The notes beneath the pieces are model-generated. The model had not been told where the DNA came from, made no database searches, and was given only the letters and a program-made list of their open reading frames with translations. From NCBI GenBank assembly GCA_046331175.1, contig JAXLRI010000008.1:62001-126000 (forward strand): DNA of 64,000 nucleotides, given 5' to 3'. Position numbers and translations under genes: made by a program. This DNA is from JAWKIW01 sp046331175. Lineage in GTDB: Bacteria; Actinomycetota; Acidimicrobiia; Acidimicrobiales; Acidimicrobilacustridaceae. Positions 1 through 8,426 of this stretch are shown piece by piece (position 1 is the first letter of the stretch; each line of letters begins with the position of its first letter).

Positions 1-52
1 GATCGGCGACGGCCGACGGCGACTGGTCGGGCCCAGTCGGTATCGTTCCCCG

Positions 53-1057
53 GTGGTCCTGTCCCGCGTCCTCGGCGCCATCGGGCGGGTGATGATCGCC
101 GCCGGCGTCATCCTCCTGCTGTTCGTCGCCTACCAGCTGTGGGGCACCGGCGTCCGCACCGACCAGGCCCAGAACCGGTTGGGCGCCCAGTTCGACCAGC
201 AGGTCGCCCAGGCCACCGCCGGCGCGGCGACGCCCACGACCGCCGCCGACGGCACCACGGCCCCGCTCTCGCTGGCCGAGCTGGCCAAGGACCCGCAGGT
301 GCAGGCCTACGCCAAGGACAAGCGGTACTACGCCGGCGAGCCGATCGGGAAGATCACCATCCCGAAGATCGGGGCCGACTTCTGGATGGTGCAGGGGGTC
401 GACCTCCCGCTGCTGTCGGAGGGCCCGGGCCACTTCCCGGGCACGCCCATGCCCGGTCAGCCCGGCAACGCCGCGCTCGCCGGCCACCGCACCACCTTCA
501 AAGCGCCCTTCAACCGGGTCGACGAGCTCGAGCCGGGCGACACCGTCACCGTCGAGACGCTCCAGGGCCGGTTCACCTACGAGGTGCTCCCGCAGAAGCC
601 GCAGTACGCGGGCGGCCCGGCGCTCGGCCACTACATCATCGACCCGTCCCAGACCGAGATCCTCGACGACAAGGGCGACAACCGGCTCACGCTGATGGCG
701 TGCCACCCGAAGTACTCGGCCGCCGAGCGCATCGTGGTCGAGGCCAAGCTGGTCTCGAACCCGGCCGAGGCCACCCCCAAGGGCGACGCCGATCCCGGGT
801 CGTCGGCGACCGCGCTGGCCAACCTGGGCAGCGACGAGGCCACCGCCGACCTGATCTCGGGAGGCGACGCCAACGCCCGGGGACCGGCCATCCTCTGGGG
901 GCTCGCCGCCGCCGCCGTGGTGCTCGCCGCGTGGCTGCTCGGTCGCTGGAAGCGCTCCCTGCGCTGGCCCGCCTACCTGGTGGCCGTCGTGCCCTTCTTG
1001 GTGCTGCTGTTCTTCTGCTTCGAGAACGTCACGAAGCTGCTCCCGAGCGCGTACTGA
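53..1057 (+). CDS. Class E-type sortase
   Basis: Probable membrane-anchored cysteine transpeptidase that joins sorted proteins to the cell wall. An N-terminal membrane segment (about residues 10-30) precedes a Ala/Thr-rich stretch and the sortase beta-barrel from about residue 92. The catalytic set is visible: His145 in LAGHRTT, Cys217 in LTLMACHPK and Arg226 in AAERIVV. A hydrophobic C-terminal region (about 280-325) adds one or two further membrane spans, as in actinobacterial class E enzymes. The GTG start gives a complete N-terminal anchor; an upstream start cannot be fully excluded because the window begins 52 bases before it. The lipoprotein gene follows after 2 bases, so the two are probably co-transcribed. 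No obvious sorting-signal substrate lies next to it. The family call is firm; the class assignment is inferred from sequence style. Confidence 0.88.
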   Translation: MVLSRVLGAIGRVMIAAGVILLLFVAYQLWGTGVRTDQAQNRLGAQFDQQVAQATAGAATPTTAADGTTAPLSLAELAKDPQVQAYAKDKRYYAGEPIGKITIPKIGADFWMVQGVDLPLLSEGPGHFPGTPMPGQPGNAALAGHRTTFKAPFNRVDELEPGDTVTVETLQGRFTYEVLPQKPQYAGGPALGHYIIDPSQTEILDDKGDNRLTLMACHPKYSAAERIVVEAKLVSNPAEATPKGDADPGSSATALANLGSDEATADLISGGDANARGPAILWGLAAAAVVLAAWLLGRWKRSLRWPAYLVAVVPFLVLLFFCFENVTKLLPSAY

Positions 1058-1059
1058 CG

Positions 1060-1671
1060 ATGCCCGTCGCCGCCCCCCGCCGACCCGACGGCCGCCGGCC
1101 GGCGCGCCACCGCCCGCTCGGGGGTCGTCGCACCGCCGCTCGGGTCGCGCTCGCGGGGCTGGCGCTGGCCGCGCTGGCGGCCGGGTGCAGCCGAGGCGGC
1201 GACACGGCGACGACGTCGACGACCGCCTCGACCACGCCCCCGGAGACCACGAGCACCACCGAGGTGCCGATGTCGGAGGGCCGCCAGGTGTTCGCCTACG
1301 TGCCCGACGTGGGCGACTGCTACGACATCCGCCGCACCGACTCGTCGGGCGGCGGCGGGCCGGCCGGCACCGAGGTCGTCCTGCGCCTCGACTGCGAGAA
1401 GCCCCACACCAACGAGGTGTTCGCGGTCGTGACCGTCGACCTGAAGGACTACCCGGGCGAGGTCTGGCTGAAGAACCTGGCCAAGCTCGAGTGCCCGAAG
1501 TCGTTCGAGGCCTACGTGGGGGTGCCCTACGAGACGTCCGACCTCGAGCTCGGCTACCGGCTGCCGTCGCAGTCGTCGTGGAACCAGGGCTACCGCAAGA
1601 CGATCGGATGCCTCGTCACCAGCGGCACCGGACCCAAGCTCGAGGGTTCGGTCAAGGGCTCGAAGCGCTGA
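1060..1671 (+). CDS. Septum-formation-type lipoprotein
   Basis: Predicted exported lipoprotein of 203 residues. After an Arg-rich N-terminus comes a hydrophobic stretch ending in a lipobox-like LAAGC, then a Thr/Ser-rich linker. The mature domain has VGDCYD, a Cys near LDCEKPHTNEVF, a later LECPKSFEAYVG and TIGCLV. This Cys pattern and the PH-EVF motif resemble the Septum_form family (PF13845-like) found beside actinobacterial cell-envelope genes. The ATG lies 2 bases after the sortase stop, which implies an operon and perhaps translational coupling. Its function in this family is not well defined; a role in envelope or division is inference from family and neighbour. It is unlikely to be the sortase substrate itself because no C-terminal sorting motif is visible. 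Confidence 0.72.
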   Translation: MPVAAPRRPDGRRPARHRPLGGRRTAARVALAGLALAALAAGCSRGGDTATTSTTASTTPPETTSTTEVPMSEGRQVFAYVPDVGDCYDIRRTDSSGGGGPAGTEVVLRLDCEKPHTNEVFAVVTVDLKDYPGEVWLKNLAKLECPKSFEAYVGVPYETSDLELGYRLPSQSSWNQGYRKTIGCLVTSGTGPKLEGSVKGSKR

Positions 1672-1716
1672 GCGGCCGGCCCCTGCCGGGCGGCCGCCCA
1701 TCGTGAGGAGGCCGGA

Positions 1717-2451
1717 TCAGCGGCCGTGGAAGCGCGGCGTGCGACGCTCGCGGAAGGCGGCGAAGCCCTCGGTGAGGTCGTCGCTGGCCCACGCCCGGGC
1801 GTGGGCGGCGGCGAAGTCGTCGGTGGCCTCGGCGTCGGCGGCCCGATCGAGGCCGACCTTGTGCCCGGCCAGGCTGAGCGGCGCCAGGGCGGCGAGGTCG
1901 GCGGCCCACGCCAGGGCGGCGTCGAGGTGGCCGAGGCGCTGCACGAGACCCACGTCGAAGGCCCGCTGCCCCGACACGATCTCGCCGCCGAGCAACATCC
2001 CCCGGGCGGTGGCCTGGCCGGCGACGGCGGCCAGGCGGGCCACGGTGGCCTGGTCGATCATCAGGCCGAGCTTGGCGGCGGGGATGCCGAACCGGGCGTC
2101 GGGGGTGGCCACCCGCAGGTCGCACGACACCGCCAGCTGGGTGCCGCCACCCAGGGCGATGCCCTCGGCGGCGCAGATCGTCGGGCACGGCACCGCCCGC
2201 ACGGCGGCGACGAACGCGGCGAAGTCCCGGGCGAAGCCGGTGTCGACGGCAGCGGAGATGTCGGCGCCGGCGGTCAGGTGCCCCTCGGCCCCGGTGAAGA
2301 CCAGCACCCGCGTGGCCGGGTCGGCCGCGGCCTCGGCCACGAAGCCGTGCACGACCGCCAGGTCGTCGGCGTCGAGGGCGTTGCGCCGCTCGGGTCGATC
2401 GAGGACGAGCAGCACCACGCCGTCGTCGTGGAGCTCGCGCCGGATGGCCAT
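1717..2451 (-). CDS. Crotonase-fold protein lacking both hydratase glutamates
   Basis: Enoyl-CoA hydratase/isomerase superfamily protein, 244 residues, the usual length. The CoA oxyanion-hole regions are present (HLTAGADISA and GIALGGGTQLAVSCD). In classical hydratase two Glu residues act on water, one in GGG-x-E-L and one in FG-x-PE. Here the equivalents are Gln (GGGTQL) and Ala (FGIPAAKLG). It is therefore probably not a simple hydratase and may do another crotonase reaction such as isomerisation, thioester hydrolysis or decarboxylation. The ATG at 2451 has a GAGG motif 7 bases upstream. It lies 77 bases downstream of a second crotonase on the same strand, so the pair may form an operon. 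The family is certain; the reaction is not known. Confidence 0.85.
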   Translation of the reverse strand: MAIRRELHDDGVVLLVLDRPERRNALDADDLAVVHGFVAEAAADPATRVLVFTGAEGHLTAGADISAAVDTGFARDFAAFVAAVRAVPCPTICAAEGIALGGGTQLAVSCDLRVATPDARFGIPAAKLGLMIDQATVARLAAVAGQATARGMLLGGEIVSGQRAFDVGLVQRLGHLDAALAWAADLAALAPLSLAGHKVGLDRAADAEATDDFAAAHARAWASDDLTEGFAAFRERRTPRFHGR

Positions 2452-2528
2452 GGTCGCAACCTCGGGTGGGTGATGGGGGATCCGCCGGGACGCACGCCCC
2501 GTCCCGGGCGACCAGGCTGCCGGGCGGG

Positions 2529-3311
2529 CTAGCGCCCCCGCCACTCCGGCGGGCGCTTCTCGAGGAAGGCGGCGATGCCCTCGGCGGCGTCCTCGGTGCC
2601 GGTGGTGACGGTGAGCAGCGGGTGCAGCAGGCGCAGGGCGTCGTCGGCCGCCGCGTCCCACACCGCGTAGAAGGAGTCGCGGCCGAGCCGCAGCGTGGCC
2701 GGCGGCTTGGCCGCGAGGTCGAACGCGAGGGCGTCGACGGTGGCGTCGAGCTCGTCCACGGGCACCACGGACGTGACGAAGCCGATGCGATCGGCCTCGG
2801 CCGCCTGCACCCGCCGGCCCGTCATCATCAGCTCGAGGGCCTTCTTGGGCGGCATCGACCGCACCAGCGGCACGGTGATCATGTAGGGCCACAGGCCGAC
2901 GTCGATCTCGGGGGTGCCGAAGGTGGCGTCGTCGGCCGCCACCACGAGGTCGCAGGCCAGGGCGAGCCCGAAGCCGCCGGCGAGGCAGTAGCCGCGGACG
3001 CGGGCGATGGTGGGCTTGCCGAGCGACCAGAGGTCGCCGAACAGCCCCGCCAGTTCGCCGCGGGCGTCGTGGAGGTCGAGGTAGCCGGCGCCCTCGGCCA
3101 TCCCGCCGAGGTCGGCGCCGGCGCAGAAGGCCCGGTCGCCGGCGCCGGTGAGCACCACCACCCGCACGTCGGGGTCGGTGCGCAGGTCGGCGAGGTGGGC
3201 CCGCAGGCCGCTGATCACCGTCCACGACAGGGCGTTGCGGCGATCGGGGCGGTTGATGGTGAGCCAGGCGACCCCGTCGCGGACCTCGAGGAGCAGCTCG
3301 TCGTCGGCCAT
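2529..3311 (-). CDS. Enoyl-CoA hydratase/isomerase family protein
   Basis: Crotonase superfamily enzyme, 260 residues, acting on an acyl-CoA in the cytoplasm. The oxyanion-hole motifs AFCAGADLGG and GYCLAGGFGLALACD are intact. The distal catalytic Glu is present (FGTPEIDVG), but the proximal Glu of hydratases is replaced by Gly in AGGFGL. One-Glu enzymes are often isomerases or act on other enoyl-CoA chemistry, so hydratase activity should not be assumed. The start has a TAGGGT hexamer about 8 bases upstream and little room for a ribosome site, which suggests a short or leaderless transcript. The other crotonase gene follows on the same strand. This pairing suggests consecutive steps in fatty or aromatic acid breakdown, but no ligase, thiolase or dehydrogenase gene is adjacent. 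Confidence 0.88.
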   Translation of the reverse strand: MADDELLLEVRDGVAWLTINRPDRRNALSWTVISGLRAHLADLRTDPDVRVVVLTGAGDRAFCAGADLGGMAEGAGYLDLHDARGELAGLFGDLWSLGKPTIARVRGYCLAGGFGLALACDLVVAADDATFGTPEIDVGLWPYMITVPLVRSMPPKKALELMMTGRRVQAAEADRIGFVTSVVPVDELDATVDALAFDLAAKPPATLRLGRDSFYAVWDAAADDALRLLHPLLTVTTGTEDAAEGIAAFLEKRPPEWRGR

Positions 3312-3516
3312 CGGGCGCCGACCCTACCCGGTCCGACGGGAGGCACCGGGGCCTCGCTCTGTGGTCGCGCGAGCGCAGCCAGCACGGGTTCACGCGCCGT
3401 TCACCAGGTTCTGGCCCTCCGGGGTTGCCCCGGCCGACCCCCGCGAGGGAGGGTGGGGCCGCACCTTCGGATCGCGTCGATCGACGTCGGTCCACCATCC
3501 CCGAACACCGCTCTTC

Positions 3517-3522
3517 TACCGT
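3517..3522 (+). promoter_or_regulatory. Candidate -10 hexamer, leaderless start
   Basis: TACCGT ends exactly 7 bases before the GTG at 3530, with no ribosome-binding site between them. This geometry puts transcription start at or next to the start codon. It matches other TAsssT hexamers in this window. No convincing -35 element is seen. Confidence 0.45.
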
Positions 3523-3529
3523 CTGCACC

Positions 3530-4744
3530 GTGCTCGCCAGGACCGATCTCAACCTCGGGTCCGCCCTCGTCTGCTTGTTGATCGGGGGCGTGCTCCTCGC
3601 CATCGTCTGGGTCATCGACCGCCGCCACCTGCGGCGGGACGAGGCCGCGGCCACCGGGCAGCACGCTGCGGTGGCCGTCGCCGACGACCACCGGCTGGTC
3701 CGGGCCGGCAGCGGGGTGCGCGACACGGGCGTCGCCGGGCAGGCCGAGGTGCCGCCTGCCGCCCAGGACCTCGAGACCACCGGCGAGATCCCGACCCGCT
3801 TCATCAAGGTGCGCAAGCCCTCGCCGGCCGCCGAGCCGGAGCCGATCGTGGTCGCCGCCGAACCCGAACCGATCGTCGTCGCCGAACCGGTCCTCGTCGC
3901 CGCCGAACCCGAGCCCGAGCCGATCGTCGTCGTCGCCGAACCCGAGCCCGAGCCGATCGTCGTCGTCGCCGATCCCGAGCCCGAGCCCGAGCCCGAGCCG
4001 ATCGTCGTCGCCGAGCCCGAGCCCGTCGTCGTCGCGGAGCCCGAGCCGATCGTCGTCGCCGAGCCCGAGCCCGTCGTCGTCGCGGAGCCCGAGCCGATCG
4101 TCGTCGCCGAATCGCAGGCGCCAGCGCCGGTGGTCACCTTCACGGCCCACGCCCAGGGCGCCCCCGGTGTGCGGTTCGTCGACCCCGCGGTGATCGACCT
4201 CACCGGTGAGCACGCAGCGGTGCGAGCCGCCCCCGAGGTCGAGGCGGTGGCGGCAGCCGAGCCCACGCCCATCGCCGTCGTGCCCGAGCCGGTCGGGCCC
4301 GAGCCCGTCGCCGCCGAGCCGGTCTCCCCGACTCCTGTCGCATCCGTCCCGGCTCCGACTCCTGTCGCATCCGTCCCGGCTCCGGCACCTGTCGCCGCCG
4401 CCCCGGCGCCGGCTGCCCCCGTCGCCGACAACCGGGTGAAGCGCCAGCGCCGCAAGCGCGGCCGGGTCGACGAGCCGGCCAAGCCGAAGCTGCCCAAGGG
4501 CGCCGAGGCGGCCCTGGCCGCCATGGTCGAGGTCGTGCCCGACCCCCGCAACACGGTCAAGCTCACCCGCGACCCCACCGCCGAGGTCACGCTCACCCGT
4601 GCCGAGCGGCGGGCCGTCGAGGAGGCCCGGGCGTACCGCCCGCCGGTGGCCGACCCGACCGAGTGGGAGACGCCCACCGAGGCCCGCGTGCAGGCCACCG
4701 CCCCGGTGGACGACCACCAGCGGGCCGACTCGCTGCCCGGCTGA
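3530..4744 (+). CDS. Single-pass membrane protein with Pro/Glu/Val repeats
   Basis: Unrecognised protein of 404 residues. A single membrane segment near the N-terminus (around LGSALVCLLIGGVLLAIVWV) is followed by basic residues, which predicts the rest lies in the cytoplasm. Residues about 100-195 are a long acidic/hydrophobic repeat of the type EPEPIVVA, then Ala/Pro-rich sequence, a basic patch (RVKRQRRKRGR) and a charged C-terminal part. The composition resembles extended spacer or scaffold proteins (TonB-like or division-associated) rather than an enzyme. The start was placed at GTG 3530 because it keeps the membrane segment near the N-terminus and follows a TACCGT promoter hexamer. It is expressed divergently from the crotonase pair. 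No function can be assigned. Confidence 0.7.
   Translation: MLARTDLNLGSALVCLLIGGVLLAIVWVIDRRHLRRDEAAATGQHAAVAVADDHRLVRAGSGVRDTGVAGQAEVPPAAQDLETTGEIPTRFIKVRKPSPAAEPEPIVVAAEPEPIVVAEPVLVAAEPEPEPIVVVAEPEPEPIVVVADPEPEPEPEPIVVAEPEPVVVAEPEPIVVAEPEPVVVAEPEPIVVAESQAPAPVVTFTAHAQGAPGVRFVDPAVIDLTGEHAAVRAAPEVEAVAAAEPTPIAVVPEPVGPEPVAAEPVSPTPVASVPAPTPVASVPAPAPVAAAPAPAAPVADNRVKRQRRKRGRVDEPAKPKLPKGAEAALAAMVEVVPDPRNTVKLTRDPTAEVTLTRAERRAVEEARAYRPPVADPTEWETPTEARVQATAPVDDHQRADSLPG
3833..4110 (+). repeat. In-frame EPEPIVVA-coding repeats
   Basis: Tandem degenerate units built from gagcccgagccgatcgtcg encode EPEPIVVA/EPEPVVVA blocks. The longest exact unit is 48 bases, seen twice between about 4011 and 4108. All units stay in frame. 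Such DNA is prone to length change by slippage, so copy number may differ between strains. Confidence 0.75.
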
Positions 4745-4935
4745 CCACGGCCGGACCTCGCCCGCGAGGCCTTCCCGGACCCCGCGCGCCCGGGGCCGTC
4801 GACGACGTCCAGCGCGGGGAACCGGTTGGCCTAGGTTGACAGCGTCCCCGCCCGCTCGACGCCGGCGACGACGGGACCGCCCCGGCGGCTCCGTCCGCGC
4901 GGTGCCGACGGGCTCTTCGGCGAAACGGAGTGGGC

Positions 4936-6081
4936 ATGGCTGGCCAGGACCTCGAGTCGGTGGTGTCCGAGCTTCGAGCGCAGGTGGACGACCTTCGACG
5001 GCGGCTGGCTGCCGTCGAGGCGGGCGGCCCGGGGCCTGCACCGGTGGCCGCGGACCCCCCGGCGGCGACCACGACGCGTGCGACGTCGAGTTCGGCCACC
5101 GTGGGCGTGGACGACGTCGCCGACGAGGTGGCCGACGAGCGAACGGATCGGCGAACGCTGCTGCGCCACGCCGGGGCGGTCGCCGCCGGCGCCGCCGTCG
5201 GTGGCGCCGCGACGGTCGTGACCACCGCCGGCCCGGCCGCCGCGGCCGGCCCCGGCTCCTACGACGGCAACCCCGCCGTCACCGCCACCGGGGTCGGCGG
5301 CCACGGGGTCACCGCGACCAGCGACACCAACGAGGCGGTCCTCGCCACGGTCAACAACGCCTTCTACGCGGTCAAGGGGGTCAACCCGAACACGTCGGGC
5401 GGCGGCGTGGCCGGCCGCGGCGGCTTCTACGGGGTCTGGGGCGACAACGGCAACGGAGCGGGTGCCGGCGTCGTCGGCACCTCCACGATCGGCTACTGCC
5501 TGACCGCGCAGCCACTCGACGTGACGGCCCTGGCCCACCTGAGGCTGTACGCAGCACCCACCATGCCGGCGCCACCGACACGGTCCGACGCCCACGTCAC
5601 CGGCGAGATCGCCTTGGACGGGAACCAGGACCTGTGGCTCTGCGTCACCAACGGCACGCCGGGGACGTGGCGGCGGATCGCCGGCTCCAGCACGGCAGGC
5701 GCGCTCACGCTGCTCGGCACGCCCGTCCGCGTCTACGACTCACGACCCGGCAACCCGCCCCTGGTCGGCACCAAGACCCCCCTCGCGAACGGCGCGGTGC
5801 GCGTCGTCGACACCAAGGCCGCCTCGAGCGGCGTGCCGGTGGGCGCGACCGGCGTCCTCGCCAACGTCACCGTGGTCAACACGTCGGCATCGGGCTTCCT
5901 CAGCGCGTACCGAGCCGGAGCGACGACCCCCAACGCCTCCACGGTGAACTGGTTCGTCGCCGGCGAGATCGTCGCCAACACCACGGTCGTCGCCTGCGAT
6001 GCCAACGCCCAGATCAGCTGCTACGTCCCGCCCGGGTCGAGCACCGACGTCTTCATCGACGTCATCGGCTACCTCCGCTGA
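4936..6081 (+). CDS. Secreted beta-rich surface protein
   Basis: Protein of 381 residues with an unusual order of parts. Residues 1-35 are a short coiled-coil-like segment (LESVVSELRAQVDDLRRRLA), followed by an Ala/Thr linker. A twin-arginine-like motif plus hydrophobic stretch (DRRTLLRHAGAVAAGAA...) lies at about residues 73-100, so the export signal is preceded by a cytoplasmic-looking extension. The mature part has a Gly/Asn-rich region and a C-terminal beta domain with VRVYDSRPGN, ANVTVVNTSASGFLSAY and DVFIDVIGYL. That domain occurs repeatedly in secreted actinobacterial proteins of unclear role. ATG 4936 was preferred over GTG 4930 because it lies 6 bases after a GGAG motif. Surface location is inference. 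Confidence 0.68.
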   Translation: MAGQDLESVVSELRAQVDDLRRRLAAVEAGGPGPAPVAADPPAATTTRATSSSATVGVDDVADEVADERTDRRTLLRHAGAVAAGAAVGGAATVVTTAGPAAAAGPGSYDGNPAVTATGVGGHGVTATSDTNEAVLATVNNAFYAVKGVNPNTSGGGVAGRGGFYGVWGDNGNGAGAGVVGTSTIGYCLTAQPLDVTALAHLRLYAAPTMPAPPTRSDAHVTGEIALDGNQDLWLCVTNGTPGTWRRIAGSSTAGALTLLGTPVRVYDSRPGNPPLVGTKTPLANGAVRVVDTKAASSGVPVGATGVLANVTVVNTSASGFLSAYRAGATTPNASTVNWFVAGEIVANTTVVACDANAQISCYVPPGSSTDVFIDVIGYLR

Positions 6082-6119
6082 GCTGCGGGGCGCGGCGCCG
6101 TCACCGCGCCGCCGCGCCC

Positions 6120-7331
6120 TCAGTCGGCCGAGGCGCCCACCACGGCGGCCAGGGCGGTCCACGACTGGGGGCGGGCGCCGAGCGCCGCACCGGAGTCGGG
6201 GTTCCAGTACTCGGCCAGGCCCGATGTCTCGGCGCCGGCGCGCAGCGACGCGGCCAGGCGACCGGCGACGTCGTCGCGACCCGCGGCGCGGGCGCCGAGC
6301 CACAGGAGGTAGGTGAGCTGCGGCCACGCCGGGCCCCGCCAGTACTGGTCCGGCTCGAAGGCGGGCTCGTCACGGTGCACGCCGGTGGGCCCGAACGGGG
6401 CGCCGTGGGCGGCGGGGTCGACGAGGGCGCCGAGGGCGGCGTCGACGACGTCGGGGCGCCCGTCGACCAGCAGCGGGAGCAGCGCATCGAGGGTGCGGGC
6501 CCGACCCGAGGCGGTGGTCGCCCCGGCCGCCACCCGATCGCTGGCGAGGGGATCGTCGTCGTCGACGACGTCGACCCAGGTGACCAGCTCGGCATCGAAG
6601 CGGTCGGCGAGCGACGCCGCCACCTCGTCGGCGAGGGCCTCGACGCGGGGTTCGCGCTGGACCGACGCCAGCTCCCACGTGTTGAACACCACCAGGGCGT
6701 CGAAGCCGGCCGAGGCCACCGAGAAGGCTGGGTTGGCCACCGGCCCGCCGGCGGCCGGGACGATGAGAGACGCCACCAGGTCGCCCTTGCGCTCGTACCA
6801 GCGCCGGTCGTCGAAGCCCCCCGGGCACCACGCGTCCCACCGGGGGCTGTGGTCACAACCCGACTCCCAGGGGTGGAGGAGGGCGACGCCGCCGCCGGGC
6901 CGCGGCCGGCGGACCAGGAGGTGCCGGAGACCGGCCCAGGCGCGGTCGACGAGCTCGGCGGGCACGGCGACGCCCCGGCGGTGCAGCTCGGCGACGGCGT
7001 GGCCGTACATCGGAGGCTGCGTGACCACCGACGATCCCGACCGGCCCCAGAACCCGGCCAAGCCGTCGGGGTCGGTCCAGTAGCGGACGTGCGGCACGAA
7101 GCCGTCGGGCGCCTGGGCGTCGAACACGTTGGTCAGCTCGGCGAGGGCCCGCTCGGCGTCGCCGAACGCCGCCCAGCACACGGCGTGGAAGCACGAGTCC
7201 CACAGCCACTGGTGCGGGTAGACGTCGGCGTTGGGCACCGTGAAGCCGGGCTCTCGCCAGTGATCGGTCAGGGTGGTGCGGGCCAGCTCGGCCAGCGGAT
7301 CGCCGATCGGTAGGTTGTGCGGGGCGTTCAC
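6120..7331 (-). CDS. GH63-like (alpha/alpha)6-barrel glycoside hydrolase
   Basis: 403-residue protein resembling the glycosyl hydrolase 63 group that includes mannosylglycerate and glucosylglycerate hydrolases. The opening part has QWLWDSCFHAVCW, the typical start of the barrel with an Asp that usually binds sugar. It also has HPWESGCDHSPRWD and, near the end, QYWRGPAWPQLTYLL and GLAEYWNPDSG, where the acid/base residues of the family sit. No signal peptide is seen, so it should act in the cytoplasm on a small glucoside or compatible solute. The GTG start at 7331 follows a GGAGG motif 6 bases upstream. A divergent glycosyltransferase starts 67 bases away, so the two may share regulation. The exact substrate cannot be read from the sequence. 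Confidence 0.75.
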   Translation of the reverse strand: MNAPHNLPIGDPLAELARTTLTDHWREPGFTVPNADVYPHQWLWDSCFHAVCWAAFGDAERALAELTNVFDAQAPDGFVPHVRYWTDPDGLAGFWGRSGSSVVTQPPMYGHAVAELHRRGVAVPAELVDRAWAGLRHLLVRRPRPGGGVALLHPWESGCDHSPRWDAWCPGGFDDRRWYERKGDLVASLIVPAAGGPVANPAFSVASAGFDALVVFNTWELASVQREPRVEALADEVAASLADRFDAELVTWVDVVDDDDPLASDRVAAGATTASGRARTLDALLPLLVDGRPDVVDAALGALVDPAAHGAPFGPTGVHRDEPAFEPDQYWRGPAWPQLTYLLWLGARAAGRDDVAGRLAASLRAGAETSGLAEYWNPDSGAALGARPQSWTALAAVVGASAD

Positions 7332-7397
7332 CCGGTCCCTCCTCGCCCGGTTGCCGACCGAGCCTCACCCCATCCCGCCGCCCATCTTGGCCCACCC

Positions 7398-8426
7398 GTG
7401 ACCACCTGTGCGTTCGTCTCGTTCCGCCTCGGCTTGACCGACGGCGTCTCGGTCGTCGCCGACACCTGGATCGCCGCCCTGCGCGACCTCGGGTTCGACG
7501 TCGTGACGGTCGCCGGCGACGGGCCTGTCGACCGCACGGTGGCCGGCCTGTCGCTGCAGGCCCGCCAGGCGCCACCGTTCGGCGAGGTGGAGGAGGTGCT
7601 GCGCGACGCCGACCTGGTGGTGGTCGAGAACCTCCTCACCATCCCCATGAACCTGCCGGCGTCGCGGGTCGTGGCCGAGGTGCTGCGGGGCCGCCCCGCC
7701 CTCCTCCACCACCACGACCCGGCGTGGCAGCGGGCCGAGTACGCGGCGATCACCGAGCTGCCGCCCGACGACCCGGCGTGGCGCCACGTCGCCATCAACG
7801 ACCTCACCTGCCGCCAGCTCGCCGAGCGCGGCATCGACGCCGAGCGCATCTTCAACGGCTTCGACGTGCACGCCCCCGACGGCGACCGCGCTGCCACCCG
7901 GGCCGCGCTCGGCGTCGACGACGGCGAGCTGCTCGTCGCCCACCCGGTCCGGGCCATCCCCCGCAAGGACGTGCCCGCCGCCATCGCCTTCGCCGAGGCG
8001 CTCGGCGCCACGTACTGGCTGTCCGGGCCGGCCGAGGACGGGTACGAGCCCACCCTCGACCGCCTGCTCGCCGCCGCCACGACCCGCGTGGTGCACCAGC
8101 CGGTCGCCCGCTCGGCCGACCTGTACGCCGCCGCCGACGTCGTGGTGTTCCCGTCGACGTGGGAGGGCTTCGGCAACCCACCGGTCGAGGCCGCCATCCA
8201 CCGGCGCCCGGTCGCCGTCGGCCCCTACCCGGTCGCCGACGAGCTGCGGGCGCTGGGCTTCCGGTGGTTCGACAGCGCCCGGCCCGACGAGGTGGCGGCG
8301 TGGCTCGACGCCCCCGACGACGGGCTCCTCGACCGCAACCGGCGGGTCGTCGAGCAGCACCTCTCGCTCGAGGCGATGGCCGACTCGCTGCGCGCCCTGC
8401 TCGATCGGGCAGGCTGGACCCCGTGA
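7398..8426 (+). CDS. GT4-type glycosyltransferase
   Basis: 342-residue GT-B fold glycosyltransferase, soluble. The N-terminal domain begins TTCAFVSFRLGLTDGVSVVAD, the usual loop for acceptor binding. The C-terminal donor domain has PVRAIPRKDV and the nucleotide-sugar signature VVVFPSTWEGFGNPPVEAAI, where Glu of EGFGNPPVE contacts the donor. GTG 7398 was chosen because it starts right before the first beta strand. The divergent neighbour is a GH63-like hydrolase, so a sugar or glycoside solute pathway is possible. Its stop overlaps the start of the next small gene by 4 bases (GTGA), which implies co-translation. Donor and acceptor are unknown. Confidence 0.8.
   Translation: MTTCAFVSFRLGLTDGVSVVADTWIAALRDLGFDVVTVAGDGPVDRTVAGLSLQARQAPPFGEVEEVLRDADLVVVENLLTIPMNLPASRVVAEVLRGRPALLHHHDPAWQRAEYAAITELPPDDPAWRHVAINDLTCRQLAERGIDAERIFNGFDVHAPDGDRAATRAALGVDDGELLVAHPVRAIPRKDVPAAIAFAEALGATYWLSGPAEDGYEPTLDRLLAAATTRVVHQPVARSADLYAAADVVVFPSTWEGFGNPPVEAAIHRRPVAVGPYPVADELRALGFRWFDSARPDEVAAWLDAPDDGLLDRNRRVVEQHLSLEAMADSLRALLDRAGWTP

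Noticed and set aside
139..1671. 510-residue frame starting inside the sortase gene
   Set aside because: The first part is Arg/Pro-rich shadow sequence of the sortase in another frame. Only the section from ATG 1060 has a signal peptide and family motifs.
1717..4698. 993-residue minus-strand frame over the repeat gene
   Set aside because: The upstream part is low-complexity antisense of the Pro/Glu-repeat gene; only the crotonase section is real coding sequence.
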